This document shows positions 8,048 to 17,023 of a stretch of DNA of 64,000 nucleotides, piece after piece. The position numbers were made by a program, and so were the translations under genes. The DNA is taken from contig OY730443.1 of assembly GCA_963422705.1 (NCBI GenBank), forward strand, positions 2,356,001-2,420,000, read 5' to 3'. Source of the DNA: G963422705 sp963422705. Its GTDB lineage: Bacteria; Poribacteria; WGA-4E; WGA-3G. Below the pieces are notes generated by a model. That model saw only the letters and a list, made by a program, of their open reading frames with translations, ran no database searches and was not told the origin of the DNA. Each line of letters starts with the position of its first letter. Positions within the stretch are counted from its first letter, which is position 1.

Positions 8048-9712
8048 CTACGGTGCAGGTTCAATAACCGTTAAGGTTTGATTCACGGATACGCCTTCCA
8101 AAGTTTGCTTGATGCCACTTGGCCAGGCAACGGTAAGTTTTTCAACGATTTGGTGTTCCCCCAGTCCAAACCGGACTCGAATATCGCTGCCGGATGCATA
8201 ACTGGAACCACTTTTGACAACGGACATGGCTCGCCCCGCACCTGTTATCAGCGAAACCTCCGCGCCTATCCCGTCTCGATTACTCAATTTACCAATAAGT
8301 TTAATGCGAATCCAATTCTCGCGATTGCCACCGTCATTCCGGAGGAGCACCGGGGGTTGATTAGAATTCATGACAAGAATATCAATATCCCCATCATTGT
8401 CATAGTCAGCAGAAGCCGCGGCCCGTCCAACGAAAGCTTGAAAAAAATAATCCCCGGAAGTTCGCGAGACTTCAGCATAGGTGCCGTCTCCATTGTTGCG
8501 AAAAATCTGGTCTGGCTGCGCATACGTTTCGTGGTCCAGTAGAATTTCAATGACATCTTGTGGATGTCCATTGGCAGAGAAGATATCCAAATGTCCATCG
8601 TTATCGTAATCTAAAAAAAGCGGGCTAAACCCAACAAATGGGAGTGTCGGTTGATGCAGTGCGGCCTGGGCGGTAACGTCAACAAAGAGGAGTCCTTCCT
8701 CATTTTTATAGAGGGTAGCCTTCTCAGAATTCGCGACGAGCAGGTCAAGCCATCCGTCCCGGTTATAGTCCCCGCAGTCTACCCCCATAGAACCTTCTGC
8801 GACGCCGTTTTCATCGTATCCTGCCCCGATGAATAGGCTTTCATCGGTGAACGTACCATCGCCATTGTTTCGATATAGGAAATTGCGATTGGTATCGTTT
8901 GTAACGTAAATATCTGTAAATCCGTCGTTATCATAATCACATGCGACTGCTGCCATCCCGCGTCCTTCGGTAGGGTTTATGAGTCCGGCGGTTTCAGCAA
9001 CATCGGTAAAAGTACCATCCCCGTTGTTTCTGTAAAGGACATCGGCGGTGCCTTGATAGCTCCGCGGGTGCCCATATCCGATAATCCCTTTATAGGTTGT
9101 GACGGGCATGGATGTCTGATAAAAGAGATAGTTGACAACGAAAATATCCAAATCGGCATCCCTGTCAAAATCGAGATAAACCACGGCGATGCCCCAGAGT
9201 CGGTTGTTAATCTGGGCTGCGTGGGTGATATCTGTAAACGTTCCGTCGCCGTTATTTCTATAGAGTCTGTCTTCACCAAAATTAGCGACATAGATATCGG
9301 CATCTCCATCGTTATCAATATCTGCTGCGGCTGCTGCCATGCCATACCCGTCGTCGCCGGCGCCAGAATTCGCTGTAACATCTGTGAACCGTCCATTTCC
9401 CTCGTTGCGATAAAGGGCGTTAACGGGGTGTTGTTCTGTCTGAACGCCATTCTGCTTCCCGGCCGTCACGACATGGCCGCTATTGACAAAATAGATGTCG
9501 GCATCACCATCGCCGTCGTAATCAAAAAAGACACCCCCAGCGCCCATCGTTTCGATGATATGTTTATGCTGACTCTTCCCATTTGTATGTCTGAAATCGA
9601 TGCCGGCTGCTTGGGTGACGTCAACGAAAATAGGGCGTTGCGCAGCCTCTGGATAAACGTTAACTTCGGTAAGGGTGAATAGGATGAGAATGGTGAAAAT
9701 GGTTCTTCGCAT
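8048..9712 (-). CDS. Secreted FG-GAP/VCBS repeat protein with ASPIC/UnbV domain (CRTAC1-like)
   Basis: A 554-residue exported protein: signal peptide at residues 1-22, then at least six calcium-binding FG-GAP/VCBS repeats with the signature DYDGDGDADIYFVN, DIDNDGDADIYVAN or DYNRDGWLDLLVAN, each preceded by LYRNNGDGTFTDV. These repeats fold as a beta-propeller. The last about 90 residues match the ASPIC/UnbV domain (NRDGIGAEVSL, YASGSDIRVRFGLG, VAWPSG). Such proteins are extracellular or periplasmic and are thought to mediate binding; no catalysis is known. It is the last gene of a leftward set TPR / FGE-fold / FG-GAP. Confidence 0.95.
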   Translation of the reverse strand: MRRTIFTILILFTLTEVNVYPEAAQRPIFVDVTQAAGIDFRHTNGKSQHKHIIETMGAGGVFFDYDGDGDADIYFVNSGHVVTAGKQNGVQTEQHPVNALYRNEGNGRFTDVTANSGAGDDGYGMAAAAADIDNDGDADIYVANFGEDRLYRNNGDGTFTDITHAAQINNRLWGIAVVYLDFDRDADLDIFVVNYLFYQTSMPVTTYKGIIGYGHPRSYQGTADVLYRNNGDGTFTDVAETAGLINPTEGRGMAAVACDYDNDGFTDIYVTNDTNRNFLYRNNGDGTFTDESLFIGAGYDENGVAEGSMGVDCGDYNRDGWLDLLVANSEKATLYKNEEGLLFVDVTAQAALHQPTLPFVGFSPLFLDYDNDGHLDIFSANGHPQDVIEILLDHETYAQPDQIFRNNGDGTYAEVSRTSGDYFFQAFVGRAAASADYDNDGDIDILVMNSNQPPVLLRNDGGNRENWIRIKLIGKLSNRDGIGAEVSLITGAGRAMSVVKSGSSYASGSDIRVRFGLGEHQIVEKLTVAWPSGIKQTLEGVSVNQTLTVIEPAP

Positions 9713-9790
9713 ATAAGCTACGTTTGCGTCGCGGGAGGGGTTGGGCTTTCGTTACGAGAAATGTTCACGCCTCGATGTCGTCGTTGGCTG

Positions 9791-10642
9791 CTATTTTTGC
9801 GCTGCTGTCTTTGCCAATCGAAACCCGACAAAAGAGTTCTTCAGGCTCGGATAGAGGTAAAATCGAAAGGTGGTACTACATCGGGTGAGGGTATCTATCC
9901 ACGAACCGCCGCGGATAACGCGCCAACTGCCGACATCAGGCCCTTTTGGATTCTGCTTTGGGCTCTGAAAATAGTAGACATCGCTGTACCAATCCGCCGT
10001 CCATTCCCAGACATTGCCTGCCATATCCATGGCGCCGTAGTAACTCTTCCCTGCGGGAAAACGCCCGACGGGCGCGAGCTGGTTTTGATAACCGTCATTG
10101 TCGGCATCGGTATTCGCGTGAGGTTCTATTGCATTGCCCCAGGGCCATGTTCTATCGGTATAACCGCGTGCCGCCTTTTCCCATTCCGCCTCTGTTGGTA
10201 ACCGCATCCCCTTCCATTTTGCGTATGCCTGCGCCGCGTGCCAGGAGAGCCCAACCACAGGATAATTCGGTAACTGCTGCGCGCGTGCAGGCCACTCACC
10301 GATATGTGGAAGATGCGTGAAGTCCTCCGGTGTATTTTTTGCCGAACCGTTTTCTAGCCAAAATTCATGATATTCGGCATTCGTAACCTCATATTTACCG
10401 ATATAATAAGCATCGAGATAGACTTTATGCGCCGGCTTCTCGTCAGCAGCACGTCTATGACTGCCCATGGTAAAGGTGCCGGCGGGAACCAGAATCAGTT
10501 CTACTTTCCGTGTGTCGGCGGCTTCAGAATGCCAAATACCGTTCCCGTTAAGGAGGAATGTCCCAAAAACTGTCAGGAAAATGAAAACGCCGACGTGCCC
10601 CTTCTCATTTCTGTTCCGACAGTGTCGATTTATAGTGTTCAT
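9791..10642 (-). CDS. FGE-sulfatase (SUMF1/formylglycine-generating-enzyme fold) domain protein, membrane or exported
   Basis: About 283 residues from the ATG at 10642; a longer frame to 10732 would overlap the upstream gene deeply. An N-terminal hydrophobic segment (FIFLTVFGTFLLNGNGIW) acts as signal or anchor. The rest is a full FGE fold: VPAGTFTMGS, EVTNAEYHEFW, PVVGLSWHAAQAYAKWKGMRLPTE (split here by family blocks), RTWPWGN, DMAGNVWEW, RVIRGGSW and GFRLAK. The true sulfatase-activating enzyme uses two Cys just after RGGS; here only one Cys lies nearby (TRCSTTF) and the first position is occupied by another residue. It is therefore more likely a non-canonical member than a sulfatase activator. 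It overlaps the TPR gene end by 38 nt, indicating co-translation. Confidence 0.85.
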   Translation of the reverse strand: MNTINRHCRNRNEKGHVGVFIFLTVFGTFLLNGNGIWHSEAADTRKVELILVPAGTFTMGSHRRAADEKPAHKVYLDAYYIGKYEVTNAEYHEFWLENGSAKNTPEDFTHLPHIGEWPARAQQLPNYPVVGLSWHAAQAYAKWKGMRLPTEAEWEKAARGYTDRTWPWGNAIEPHANTDADNDGYQNQLAPVGRFPAGKSYYGAMDMAGNVWEWTADWYSDVYYFQSPKQNPKGPDVGSWRVIRGGSWIDTLTRCSTTFRFYLYPSLKNSFVGFRLAKTAAQK

Positions 10643-11951
10643 AAGCGCGGTAATGTTCCTGTGCAAGTGCGGGCTTGCCAAGGCTTTCATATAACTTCGC
10701 AAGATTAAGATGATAATACGGCTGCTCGCCATCTAATTCAATCGCTTTTCGGAAGACGTTTATCGCCCGCTGTACATCGCCTTGCATCGCATACGTACTA
10801 CCAAGGGTATTGTAGAGCACCGCCAAGACGGTAGGTGGGGTTGAATTCGGGGCAGCTTCCGCTAATTGGAGTGCCTGTCGCGCCGCTTCTTCGGCAGGTT
10901 TCGGATAGTTCAGGTTGATAAACGCTTGGCTCAATCCGTGATAAAAATTTGCATTGTCAGGAGCAAGTTCAATACACTTTCGAAAAACACGTATCGCTTC
11001 ACCATAGTTCTTCTGGCGCATCAATAATTTGGCTACTCCTGCCCATCCATCTAGATTTTCCGGTTCTGAACGTGTCAGCCGCGTCAGACGTTCATACTCA
11101 GCAAATTCTTTTTGTAACCGCTGAAACAGCAACAGTGCAGCTCTGCTTTTCTCTCTATCCCCTAATCGAAGATACGCGGTACCCAGCCCATAGTGGGGCT
11201 CCGCGTAACCCGGTGGGCCGAATCGAATTGCGTTGTCAAAGCTTTCTATCGCTTCCGGATACCTCTTTAAATTGAGATACGCGGTACCGAGCTCTTGGTA
11301 AATACCTGCAGCATCCGGCCTGAGAGCGAGCGCCGCTGTTAAGCTGTCAACCGCTTCCGAATACCGACGCAGTTTCACAAACGACTTTCCGAGCACCTCG
11401 TGCCCGCGCGCATGTCCCGGTGAAAACTTCACAACCTCTTGTAACACATCGACTGCCTCATTCCAGTTGTCAAGCTTAAAGTAGACAACACCGAGAGAAT
11501 AAAGCACCTCGATTTTTACCCCGAAAGAGGCCGTTTGTGGGTTCGTCTCATCGGCATCTCCACCGGTTTCCGTCTGAAGTGTCTCCAAAGCACGTTGATA
11601 CGTCTCCACGGCTTTGTTCCAAAATTCTTCTTGGGCATAAGCCATGCCGAGGTAGTGGAGAATCTCAAAATGATGTGGCTCTAACGCGAGGGCAGCCTCA
11701 AACGCGGAAATCGCCCCCGAGTTATCCCCCCGGAAAAGGTGAATAAACCCTTGTTCCACGTGCTGCACGTACTGGCTATGCACCGCGCTAAGCGTAGAGG
11801 ACGGCAAACACAAATAGAGCCCAATCAAAAGGATTAGGCAAAACCGGTTCACGTGAATCGCAGTGCTGCGGCAGCACAGCGGACGGGACTTATCGCCCCC
11901 GATTTTCAGCCCGGTTCGCAGCCGGTATTCCTTACGGTGGTAGATTTTCAT
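10605..11951 (-). CDS. Exported tetratricopeptide repeat protein
   Basis: A 448-residue protein with about ten TPR units, recognisable by repeated patterns such as LHYLGMAYAQEEFWNKAVETY, VLYSLGVVYFKLDNWNEAV and FYHGLSQAFINLNYPKPAEEA. A hydrophobic stretch FCLILLIGLYLCLP near residue 40 is preceded by a long basic leader; a GTG at 11852 would give a more standard signal peptide but has no ribosome binding site. TPR proteins are scaffolds for protein complexes. It heads the leftward operon with the FGE-fold and FG-GAP proteins, and has a good promoter at 11996-12024. A shared role at the cell surface is inferred from context only. Confidence 0.9.
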   Translation of the reverse strand: MKIYHRKEYRLRTGLKIGGDKSRPLCCRSTAIHVNRFCLILLIGLYLCLPSSTLSAVHSQYVQHVEQGFIHLFRGDNSGAISAFEAALALEPHHFEILHYLGMAYAQEEFWNKAVETYQRALETLQTETGGDADETNPQTASFGVKIEVLYSLGVVYFKLDNWNEAVDVLQEVVKFSPGHARGHEVLGKSFVKLRRYSEAVDSLTAALALRPDAAGIYQELGTAYLNLKRYPEAIESFDNAIRFGPPGYAEPHYGLGTAYLRLGDREKSRAALLLFQRLQKEFAEYERLTRLTRSEPENLDGWAGVAKLLMRQKNYGEAIRVFRKCIELAPDNANFYHGLSQAFINLNYPKPAEEAARQALQLAEAAPNSTPPTVLAVLYNTLGSTYAMQGDVQRAINVFRKAIELDGEQPYYHLNLAKLYESLGKPALAQEHYRAYEHYKSTLSEQK

Positions 11952-12267
11952 TTTCTTAATTATGCGGCGCGCCGTGTATCCAATTTTCTATTTTAATGTT
12001 ACCCCTCATCCGGAAAAGCGTCAAGCAATTTTGGAGGATAAAGCCCCACAAAGTAGTCCAATTTCGGTTTTCCGCCTCACGAACACAGAGCTGGGTGAAG
12101 CGAAGCGTCCCTCAAGTCTACTCACCGACTGATAGATATGTTAGCACGCGTACCATCAACCCGCAACAAAAAACGCGTCTCGGGCATGAATTCTTTTTCC
12201 ACATCCGTGCTACAAAAAACGGTGGTAAATAAGAAAAAAGCGGAAAAACGTTGCTATCTACCCGAAT
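11952..12267. other. Intergenic region: TPR promoter and right flank of duplicated segment
   Basis: No gene. The TPR operon promoter lies at 11996-12024. From 12128 onward the sequence is the 3' flank inside the second duplicated block. Nothing resembling an insertion-sequence end was seen at the 12128 junction. Confidence 0.5.
11996..12024 (-). promoter_or_regulatory. Promoter of the TPR / FGE-fold / FG-GAP operon
   Basis: Minus strand: TTGACG at 12024-12019 and TAACAT at 12001-11996 with a 17-nt spacer; the TPR start is at 11951. A TAAAAT a few bases further downstream is an alternative -10. Confidence 0.5.
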
Positions 12268-15212
12268 TCAGGCAGAACCTGTACGCCTTGACTTTTTCCC
12301 GCCGTCTATGCTGGGCTCCGCACACAGCTTTTTGCGCAGTAAAGCGAGCCCTTTGTGCACTTCCGGATACGCCGACGCCGTGAAACCGAGAACATCTGAT
12401 AACAACCGACTGTCTAATGCCTGGCGCACGGTATCACTAACCATTTCGTTGAACGGGCGCATCCGATGGTGTTTTAACGCCTTGAAAATGCGCGCTGCGG
12501 TTTCTAACTCGGCCCGGCCTAACCGGGTGACATCCAACGTGGGCAAAGAACGCAACGTTCTTTTTCCCAGGATGCCCCGCCCCTGCTGTTGCTTGCCGCA
12601 CTGCATCCAATGACAGAGCAACCCGAGCGTTGAATTGCCCCACAACGCCCAGGCGTATTCATATATGTCGTCATCAAACGCGACATTTGGGAGCGTATTG
12701 ATACCGATAGTTTTTTGCTCGGTAAACATCACCGCTAATGCATTCGCACTGAACTGCATGCTTTGGTTGTAGTGTACTCGGCTGTTAACCTTGATGATAT
12801 CGTTGCGCTTGTCCTCCTTATTCGGGCGTGGTAATGCATGTGCGTCGGGGGAAACTGTCATCGTAACCTGCGTTTTGGCGTCCACGTGCCACAAACAGGG
12901 GTAATCTGTATTTTCCGGGCATCCCGTTTCAATGTCAAACGCCCCGCGCCCGCTATCCCCGTATATGTCCAAAGGACCTGGGCTGGTTTTAGCAATGTCA
13001 CACAATCGGCAGATAGGGATAGGGACAGCTGCCGTCTGACGCGGCAGTCTCAGTTGTCCGTGAGCGAGTTGATACGCGGTTTGAACGATACCGATATCTT
13101 TAACGCGACAGACGTTCCAGCCCGCCTCGGCATCTGGAAGCGGTGCGTCGATTGCGTACCCGATGGTTTCATCGCCGACTTTGATAGGATTTCCGCCGGT
13201 TACCCCATTTTCAAGCCGTCGAATGTCTCTGATGCGATGGATTTGGTTTGCGATTTCAAGCGCATCGAGCCCCCCTGCAGGGCGCCGATGTAAGCAGACA
13301 AAAACGCCACGTCCGGTGGATGTGGAAACCCCTTTTGTTGCAATTACCAGGCACTCCGCGATGCCGGTATCTGCAGAGAATGTGCTGTTTTGAATCTCCG
13401 CAGCGGCGATAGTCACGGCGATGAGATTCTGATATTTCTCTGCCCACAGGTTTCTGACTTTTCGCCAGCTCGTCCCGGTGAGCGCATTTATCGGCAGTAC
13501 CACTCCCAATGTCCCGTTTCGCTTTAGCATCTTGTCGGCAAGTTCGACGAAATGGGATGCAATCCCCGCATTTCCATCCCCGACGTTGCCTTTCTGTGCC
13601 TTGAGGGCTTTTTTCATCTCCCGTTCAATGTCGCACGCCTTATCCCCAAACGTCGTTTTCGGAACGCCGGTGTTTCCATCTGTATTCCCTTTGGTATAAG
13701 GCGGATTCTGTATGACGATGTCAAACTCACCATGCTTAAATTCCTGACGTGCCTCCGTCTTAATGTCGCCGTGTCCCCCGACACGATGGCTAGATGTTAG
13801 CGGGATGGAGAACGTGTTTTCCGGCTGATGAAGCAAGTCGAGTGCGCCAATCGCATATTTTCCATCACCCTGCTGTATCCCGTATGGCATCGTATGCATG
13901 CGGGTATCACGAATTTTGATGTCAGGGTAGGTGCTGGCAATGATGGAGGCGGTGAGATGTACGGCATTGGGTAATATGTCACATCCGACGAGGTTATTTT
14001 CCACGATATACTGATGAATCTCCTTCCCTTTCCCACCGGCTTGTTCATGGAAGGCTCCAAGCCGTTGGTAAATCCCGTTCAGAAGGCTCCCGGTGCCGCA
14101 AGCGAAATCTGCGAATTTAATCTGTTTCGCGTTCCGCTGCAATTTCGGTAAAATGAGGGCGGAGAGAAGGGTTGCCGCTTCCGGGCGTGTATAGTGTGCT
14201 TTAATGAATCTTCTATCTGTAATCAACCGCTGGAAAACGATGCCGGCGAGTTTGTGTTCCCGGGCCAGCCCCATCTGTTCTAATTTTAGCGCGGTGCTTC
14301 GGAGTTGAGAAAGCACCGTGCCGATGAGCCTGTCGTCTAATGCGATAGCGGCGACTAAATTACCCGCGACATCATAGATAGCGTGATAATTGACTGCCTG
14401 AATGGTGTACCACGCCTCGAGTACCCTATCAGAATCAAGTAAACCGTTTTGTCCATGAAGGGTGCTCAAGGATGGCACGATTTCCAGTCCTTGCTTTCCG
14501 GCGAGGGCGCTTTGAAAAATGAAAGCGTTACCGATAATCAGCATCGCCATGCGTGTGGTTTGTGGCCCGGCTTCTTGGTAGAGGAGTGTTTCTATCCGCT
14601 TTCCGATTTCCGTTCTTTCGGCGATTGCTTTATCAACCAGGGCGCCGGCGCGTTCGATGCCGTGTTCGAGAATCTCGGATGCTTCCTCAATTCTCTCAAT
14701 CGGTATTGTCCCGATATGGATGGCGTTGGCAATATCTGCGACGGCGCCTGTTAACCATCCCTCTTTTGGGAACCGGCGCGGTTCATTGATTTTAGGGAGA
14801 GAGTCATTCGTACGGCTGGCTTTTTCCATGTCGAGCAGCGCGTAAGCGATATCGTCGGCTTTTTTCATCTCGTCATAGATATCGCGCTGCTTGATCTGAC
14901 GGAATCGGTACGGAAACCGGACAGAGATACCGGTGTAAATGATATCCCCTGTGTCCTTAAGCATCTTCCCGATGTAATGCGTTTTTAGCTGTTTTTCGCC
15001 GTCAAGATTCGGTGACGTTTCCCGTTCAATTTTATTCTCAATGACAACTGGATGTCGCTTAGGTTCGGTAATGAGGACATCGGGTTCCCTTCTACTTCCC
15101 CTCAAGGGGTGATTGATTTGTTCATTGACTGTCCATGCGTGTCTCATCGGGCGGAGCACCCTGACGAACGCCGTGGTGATAAGTTCTTCCTTATTTGACA
15201 TGCGTTTCCTCT
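12128..15212. repeat. Right copy of the 3085-bp direct duplication
   Basis: Same extent and orientation as 3127-6211. Its right end stops 12 bp before the end of the neighbouring TIM-barrel gene (stop at 15224), so this copy sits directly behind that operon. Unlike the left copy it has no promoter of its own immediately upstream. Confidence 0.95.
12268..15201 (-). CDS. PD-(D/E)XK nuclease / N6-adenine DNA methyltransferase fusion, copy 2
   Basis: Full-length 977-residue paralogue of the protein at 3267-6200, with the same nuclease core (D41, E55, K57), SAM motif FACGTGSLL and catalytic NPPY intact. Comparing the two translations by eye gives 13 substitutions: A53V inside the nuclease motif, C/Y at about 89, and others scattered through the linker and the C-terminal half (for example C/G, E/A, E/K, M/I, R/Q, N/S). 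No stop or frameshift has appeared in either copy, so both could still be active. This copy lies 22 bp downstream of the TIM-barrel gene stop and is probably read through from the LarA-UbiX-UbiA operon. Confidence 0.85.
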   Translation of the reverse strand: MSNKEELITTAFVRVLRPMRHAWTVNEQINHPLRGSRREPDVLITEPKRHPVVIENKIERETSPNLDGEKQLKTHYIGKMLKDTGDIIYTGISVRFPYRFRQIKQRDIYDEMKKADDIAYALLDMEKASRTNDSLPKINEPRRFPKEGWLTGAVADIANAIHIGTIPIERIEEASEILEHGIERAGALVDKAIAERTEIGKRIETLLYQEAGPQTTRMAMLIIGNAFIFQSALAGKQGLEIVPSLSTLHGQNGLLDSDRVLEAWYTIQAVNYHAIYDVAGNLVAAIALDDRLIGTVLSQLRSTALKLEQMGLAREHKLAGIVFQRLITDRRFIKAHYTRPEAATLLSALILPKLQRNAKQIKFADFACGTGSLLNGIYQRLGAFHEQAGGKGKEIHQYIVENNLVGCDILPNAVHLTASIIASTYPDIKIRDTRMHTMPYGIQQGDGKYAIGALDLLHQPENTFSIPLTSSHRVGGHGDIKTEARQEFKHGEFDIVIQNPPYTKGNTDGNTGVPKTTFGDKACDIEREMKKALKAQKGNVGDGNAGIASHFVELADKMLKRNGTLGVVLPINALTGTSWRKVRNLWAEKYQNLIAVTIAAAEIQNSTFSADTGIAECLVIATKGVSTSTGRGVFVCLHRRPAGGLDALEIANQIHRIRDIRRLENGVTGGNPIKVGDETIGYAIDAPLPDAEAGWNVCRVKDIGIVQTAYQLAHGQLRLPRQTAAVPIPICRLCDIAKTSPGPLDIYGDSGRGAFDIETGCPENTDYPCLWHVDAKTQVTMTVSPDAHALPRPNKEDKRNDIIKVNSRVHYNQSMQFSANALAVMFTEQKTIGINTLPNVAFDDDIYEYAWALWGNSTLGLLCHWMQCGKQQQGRGILGKRTLRSLPTLDVTRLGRAELETAARIFKALKHHRMRPFNEMVSDTVRQALDSRLLSDVLGFTASAYPEVHKGLALLRKKLCAEPSIDGGKKSRRTGSA

Positions 15213-15223
15213 ACAGCCTTCTC

Positions 15224-16042
15224 CTAACAAAATTGTTTTAGGTACTCATAGCTTTGAGATGCGGCATCTTCGGGTTCCATGATTTCTCGGAAGGCTTGAT
15301 GTACGGTGACATATCCATCATAGTCGATGTCGTTTAACCCGCGAAAAACGGCAGGGAAGTCGATTCCGCCGGGTTCCTGCAGTCGAATCGGTTCGTGTGG
15401 TACTACGCCCTGAATCCAGGTATTGAGTCGGGTTTTTCCGTCCCGTCGGCGGATATGGTTCTGAAGATAAACGTTGAACAGATATGGGGAAAATTGCTTA
15501 AGTGTCTCGGTGCCGTAATCTTGGCCACACAGGTCAAGGTTTGCGGGTTCATAGATAATGCCGAAATTGGGCCGTCCGATACGTTTGAGTACGTCAATGG
15601 AGCCGTTAACGGTTTCAAAGAGGCTTAAGGTATGCGATTGATGGGCGATGCGAATGTGTCGTTCTGCGGCTTCGTCCGCGGCGCGCTGTGCGGCGGGTAT
15701 ATCTTGTTCCTGCTTCATCGCAATCCGGATGAGCGTTGCCCCTAAAAGTTCTGTTAAATCGAGATAAGGTGTGATATTTCGGAGCCCATTGGGGCCGTCG
15801 TCGTTGTTAAGGGGTACGTCAAAATCCCCTGTTACCATCGAGATATCGAGGTTGCATGCGCGTGCCTGTTTGCGGGCGGCGGTTACTTTTTCCAAAGGTG
15901 TTTGGATACCGACTTGTGAGGCGCGCATGCAGACGGCTTCGTAGCCGAGTCCCGCTGCGAGCGTCGTCAGCTGGGAAAACGTATGTGTTGCACCCTTTTT
16001 AGATGCGTTCTCTGCGACACGCACGGAAAGTGAGAGTTTCAT
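15224..16042 (-). CDS. Sugar phosphate isomerase/epimerase-like TIM barrel (xylose isomerase-like)
   Basis: A 272-residue protein of the AP-endonuclease-2/xylose isomerase-like barrel family. Recognisable parts are the N-terminal strand MKLSLSVRVAENASKKG, the central HIRIAHQSHTLSLFETVNG, the strand FGIIYEPANLDLCGQDYG and the C-terminal DYDGYVTVHQAF. His and Glu or Asp in these strands would bind a divalent metal. Typical members epimerise or isomerise sugars or inositol derivatives; the substrate is not evident. It is the last gene of the leftward LarA-like / UbiX / UbiA set, 18 bp after UbiA, and directly precedes nuclease-methyltransferase copy 2. Confidence 0.85.
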   Translation of the reverse strand: MKLSLSVRVAENASKKGATHTFSQLTTLAAGLGYEAVCMRASQVGIQTPLEKVTAARKQARACNLDISMVTGDFDVPLNNDDGPNGLRNITPYLDLTELLGATLIRIAMKQEQDIPAAQRAADEAAERHIRIAHQSHTLSLFETVNGSIDVLKRIGRPNFGIIYEPANLDLCGQDYGTETLKQFSPYLFNVYLQNHIRRRDGKTRLNTWIQGVVPHEPIRLQEPGGIDFPAVFRGLNDIDYDGYVTVHQAFREIMEPEDAASQSYEYLKQFC

Positions 16043-16060
16043 GTTTTGTCCGTCCTATCT

Positions 16061-16939
16061 TCATAGGCGCAGCGCGGGCGCCTCAGATAAAATATCAGCA
16101 ATGGCAAGTGCCATCAAAACGAGGCTAATCATGCCATTCAACGTAAAAAAGGCGAGGTTAACGCGTGACAAATCGTCGGGCTTAACAATGGCGTGCTCAT
16201 AGATAAAGAGCGCGATGACAATGCCCACCCCGATGTAGTAGAAAACCCCGAATTCAATGAGAAGCGGCATGCCGAGGAGTATCAACCCGGTGATAAGGTG
16301 TAGGAGTGCGGCGCACGATAACGCCCGGCGGGTACCGAAACGCGCGGGAATGGAATGTAGCCCGTGCCGTCTATCAAACCCGGCGTCTTGACATGCGTAG
16401 ATGACATCAAACCCCGCTGTCCAGAGGATGACGACGAGACAGAGGAGGAGTGGCGGCAAATCAAAACGGCCTTTAATGGCAATCCAGGCCCCGACGGGGG
16501 CAATCGAAAGGGAAAGGCCAAGCCAAAAATGTGAGAGCAGTGTGAAACGTTTCGTATAAGAATATCCGATAATCACGGCGAGTGCTCCCGGGGAGAGGGC
16601 GAACGCGAGAGGATTCAATCGCCACGCCGCGAAAACTAAGAGGGCTGCGGAGATGAGGGTAAAAATCCGGACGGCGCCCTTCGTGATGAGCCCGGCTGGT
16701 ATCGCGCGCCTGGAGGTGCGTGGGTTTTGGCTATCGAATTCAGCATCAGCAAGACGATTGAACGCCATCGCGCAACTCCGGGCGCCTACCATGGCTACCA
16801 GAATCCACCCGAGTTTCTCCAAGGGTGGAACGCCGTTGGCAGCAATGAATGCGCTCATCACTGCGAATGGCAGCGCGAAGAGGGTGTGTTCAACCTTAAT
16901 CATCTCTAAGATAATTTTGAGTTTTCGCATTTTTTGCAA
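16061..16939 (-). CDS. UbiA-family prenyltransferase
   Basis: A 292-residue membrane enzyme with about eight hydrophobic helices. Two Asp-rich motifs that bind prenyl diphosphate through Mg2+ are visible: N61-RLAD65-AEFD69 followed by SQNPRTSRRAIPAG, and a second one, YACQDAGFDRRHGLHSIPARFG in short pieces, near residue 185-205. Members transfer a polyprenyl chain to an aromatic acid, as in ubiquinone (UbiA) or futalosine-pathway menaquinone (MqnP) synthesis. The neighbouring UbiX-like gene supports a quinone role, since UbiX makes the prenylated flavin used by the UbiD decarboxylase that follows prenylation. UbiD itself is not in the window, so the exact quinone is undetermined. Confidence 0.9.
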   Translation of the reverse strand: MQKMRKLKIILEMIKVEHTLFALPFAVMSAFIAANGVPPLEKLGWILVAMVGARSCAMAFNRLADAEFDSQNPRTSRRAIPAGLITKGAVRIFTLISAALLVFAAWRLNPLAFALSPGALAVIIGYSYTKRFTLLSHFWLGLSLSIAPVGAWIAIKGRFDLPPLLLCLVVILWTAGFDVIYACQDAGFDRRHGLHSIPARFGTRRALSCAALLHLITGLILLGMPLLIEFGVFYYIGVGIVIALFIYEHAIVKPDDLSRVNLAFFTLNGMISLVLMALAIADILSEAPALRL

Positions 16940-17023
16940 ACTCGCCGAGGGCCTTTAAGGGATGCAAGCGGCATCTCTCCGTTCTTTTTTTAGGAACGGG
17001 AGAGGCTACTTGTTGCGTGGGTT

